Positions 12,621-14,060 of a DNA stretch of 14,060 bases are shown one piece after another. Every line of letters starts with the position of its first letter. Position 1 is the stretch's first letter. Both the position numbers and the translations under genes were made by a program. Under the pieces are notes generated by a model. The model was not told the DNA's origin, did no database searches, and saw nothing but the letters and a program-made list of their open reading frames with translations. Source of the stretch: JBBRLA01 sp038231615 (GTDB lineage: Bacteria; Myxococcota_A; Polyangia; Palsa-1104; JAEUJZ01); NCBI GenBank assembly GCA_038231615.1, contig JBBRLA010000156.1, forward strand, positions 1-14,060, written 5' to 3'.

Positions 12621-12629
12621 TTTATATCA
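12621..12629 (-). promoter_or_regulatory. Extended -10 promoter for the PHA-system/DUF2505 pair
   Basis: On the minus strand TGATATAAA fits the extended -10 pattern TGn-TATAAT (5/6 in the hexamer). The start would be near 12614, a leader of about 27 nt. No good -35 is present, as expected for extended -10 promoters. A CCGAG-GTCTT-CTCGG stem just upstream may act as a weak terminator for selD. Confidence 0.45.
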
Positions 12630-12663
12630 CGCCGAGAAGACCTCGGGTCGACAATGGGGCGCT

Positions 12664-13722
12664 TCAGCTCACCCGGATCTTCCCGACCGCGTCGGCTTCG
12701 GTGATCGTGCCAATCACCGCCCGCACCGCGACGCCTCCCTGTTCCAGGGCGCCCAGCAGGGCCGAAAGCCGATCGGGCGCGACTGCGATCAGCAACCCGC
12801 CGGAGGTCTGCGCATCCGCCAGAAGAAGCTGGACATGCGGGGGAATCGCCGCCGAGAACATCGTGTTCGGCGCGGCGAAGGCCAGGTTGCGCCGGGAGCC
12901 CCCGGGGCAGACATTCTGCTCCGCCAGATCGACGACCCCATCGAAGAAGGGCATGGCCGCGACCCGGAGATCGGCGCCCAGGGGCCGGCCGTACCGCTTG
13001 CTGGACGCCCGCAAAAGGTTGCCCAGGTGGCCCAGGAGGCCGAACCCGGTCACATCGGTGGCCGCATGAACGCCGACCTCGACCATGGCCGCCGCCGCGG
13101 CCCGGTTCAGCTCCGTCATGCTGTCAATCGCCGGCTGAAGCTGCGCAGAGGTCAGGCGCCCCCGCTTCATCGCGGTGGTCAGGACGCCGGTGCCCAGGCG
13201 CTTGGTCAGCACCAGGGCATCCCCCGGCAGCGCCCCGGCATTGGTCACCACCCGCGACGGGTGGACCAGCCCGGTGACGAAGAGACCGAACTTCGGCTCG
13301 TCATCCACTATCGAATGGCCGCCGGCAATGGTGATCCCGGCGATCTGGCATACCGTAGCGGCCCCCAGAAGCACCTGTCCGAGCGGCTCGGTGCCCAGCG
13401 TAGCGACCGGCCAGGCGACGAAGCTGAGGGCGGATAGAGGTACGGCGCCCATGGCGTACACGTCGCTCAGGGCGTTGGCCGCGGCGATGCGCCCGTAGTC
13501 GAAAGGGTCGTCCACGATGGGCGTGAAGATGTCGACCGTCTCGACCAGTGCCAGATCGTCCGAGAGCCGGATGACCGCGGCGTCATCCCCGGTGTCGATG
13601 CCCACCAGCAGGCGGGGGTCTTGCGCGGGGGGCAGGTGGGAGAGCGCGGCGTACAGATCGACCTGGGCGATCTTGGCGGCGCAGCCAGCGGTCTTGGCAA
13701 GCCGGGTGAGGGGGGTCGTCAT
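12664..13722 (-). CDS. selD: Selenide, water dikinase (selenophosphate synthetase)
   Basis: Makes selenophosphate from selenide and ATP, the selenium donor for selenocysteine and for 2-selenouridine in tRNA. The 352 residues are full length for the AIRS/PurM-fold family. The N-terminal active site reads TAGCAAKIA: Cys14 is the catalytic position (Cys or Sec in the family, TGC here) and Lys17 the essential lysine. The Asp-rich metal/ATP loops GIDTGDDAAV (41-50) and ETVDIFTPIVDDPFDYG (61-77) are present, as are the glycine loop AGGHSIVDDEPKFG and DVTGFGLLGHLG. The ATG is preceded by GAGG 5 nt upstream. It starts 30 bp after the right-edge gene. No selA, selB, selC or mnmH is visible here. Confidence 0.96.
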   Translation of the reverse strand: MTTPLTRLAKTAGCAAKIAQVDLYAALSHLPPAQDPRLLVGIDTGDDAAVIRLSDDLALVETVDIFTPIVDDPFDYGRIAAANALSDVYAMGAVPLSALSFVAWPVATLGTEPLGQVLLGAATVCQIAGITIAGGHSIVDDEPKFGLFVTGLVHPSRVVTNAGALPGDALVLTKRLGTGVLTTAMKRGRLTSAQLQPAIDSMTELNRAAAAAMVEVGVHAATDVTGFGLLGHLGNLLRASSKRYGRPLGADLRVAAMPFFDGVVDLAEQNVCPGGSRRNLAFAAPNTMFSAAIPPHVQLLLADAQTSGGLLIAVAPDRLSALLGALEQGGVAVRAVIGTITEADAVGKIRVS

Positions 13723-13752
13723 GAGGTCCTCATTATTAACCGAGGTAAAAGG

Positions 13753-14060
13753 TCACGGGATCGGCAGGTTCGGCAGGCCCGCCGACGATCCACCGACCTC
13801 ACCCCCATCGGGCCCGTCCCCAGGATTGGCCCTGGACGCCAAGGCCGCGCCGCCCCCGGAGTCGCCGACGGCCTCGATGATCCCCTCGATGTTGGCCCTG
13901 CCGGTGTTGCCCATTCGGGTCATCCCGCCGGTGTTCTCTCCGCCCATGCCCTCGACCACCAGGCCCCAGTCGCTGTCCGCGCCCTGGTTGTCGAGCAGCG
14001 TGGCGAAGCTGACCCCCGGCAGCCAGGGCGACACCACCCCGCAGCAGCGGTCGGTGACGC
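13753..14060 (-). CDS. C-terminal part of an unrecognised Gly-rich protein (cut by right edge)
   Basis: The last ~102 residues of a frame that runs off the right edge. The visible part has VTDRCCGVVSPWLPGVSF, then DNQGADSDWGLVVEGMGGEN and GGMTRMGNTGRANIEGII, ending in a Gly/Pro/Asp-rich tail that looks disordered. Third codon positions are almost all G or C, as in its neighbours, so I take it as real coding sequence. Adjacent cysteines and the tail might suit an exported protein, but no family is recognised and the N-terminus is missing. SelD begins 30 bp downstream on the same strand. Confidence 0.55.
   Translation of the reverse strand, partial: VTDRCCGVVSPWLPGVSFATLLDNQGADSDWGLVVEGMGGENTGGMTRMGNTGRANIEGIIEAVGDSGGGAALASRANPGDGPDGGEVGGSSAGLPNLPIP

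Overview
The window is about 14 kb of compact, very GC-rich bacterial DNA with strongly G/C-biased third codon positions. Coding density is high, mostly on the minus strand from about 5 kb to the right end. The gene mix (several small lipoproteins, a TPR-dynamin fusion, selD, PHA-system and DUF2505 proteins) would fit a Myxococcota-like or related Gram-negative genome. That placement is an inference; there is no rRNA or marker gene here to prove it.

Left part (1-5.4 kb): a 1-Cys peroxiredoxin (minus, cut by the left edge) has a recognisable promoter with a NemR/TetR-type palindrome over the likely transcription start. A divergent EamA/DMT transporter follows. Next is a minus-strand group: a 54-residue Lys/Arg-rich protein, the tRNA hydroxylase MiaE and a stand-alone macro-domain protein. 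Divergent from these are a lipoprotein with six EF-hand-like repeats and apaG. Behind apaG lies a decayed zeta-toxin-type kinase without Walker A and with an in-frame TGA. It runs convergently into a small secreted protein gene.

Central part (5.6-11.7 kb, minus strand): this is the most interesting region. A near-consensus sigma70-type promoter, with an inverted repeat at its likely start point, precedes two tandem paralogous mini-lipoproteins. They are followed by three overlapping genes: an M48/HtpX-like protein whose zinc-binding residues are replaced (RECGR in place of HExxH), a bacterial dynamin with a hydrophobic membrane paddle, and a 957-residue TPR-dynamin fusion with no visible paddle. 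The ATGA overlap and the 52-nt overlap imply co-translation. I propose a two-dynamin membrane-remodelling module with a pseudo-protease partner. The M48/dynamin pairing recalls OMA1/OPA1 in mitochondria, but here the M48 member looks catalytically dead.

Right part (11.8-14.06 kb, minus strand): a DUF2505 protein is coupled by ATGA to a polyhydroxyalkanoic-acid-system protein that has its own extended -10 promoter. Upstream lie selD (Cys form) and the C-terminal end of an unrecognised Gly-rich protein cut by the right edge. I saw no tRNA, rRNA, CRISPR array or intact insertion sequence.
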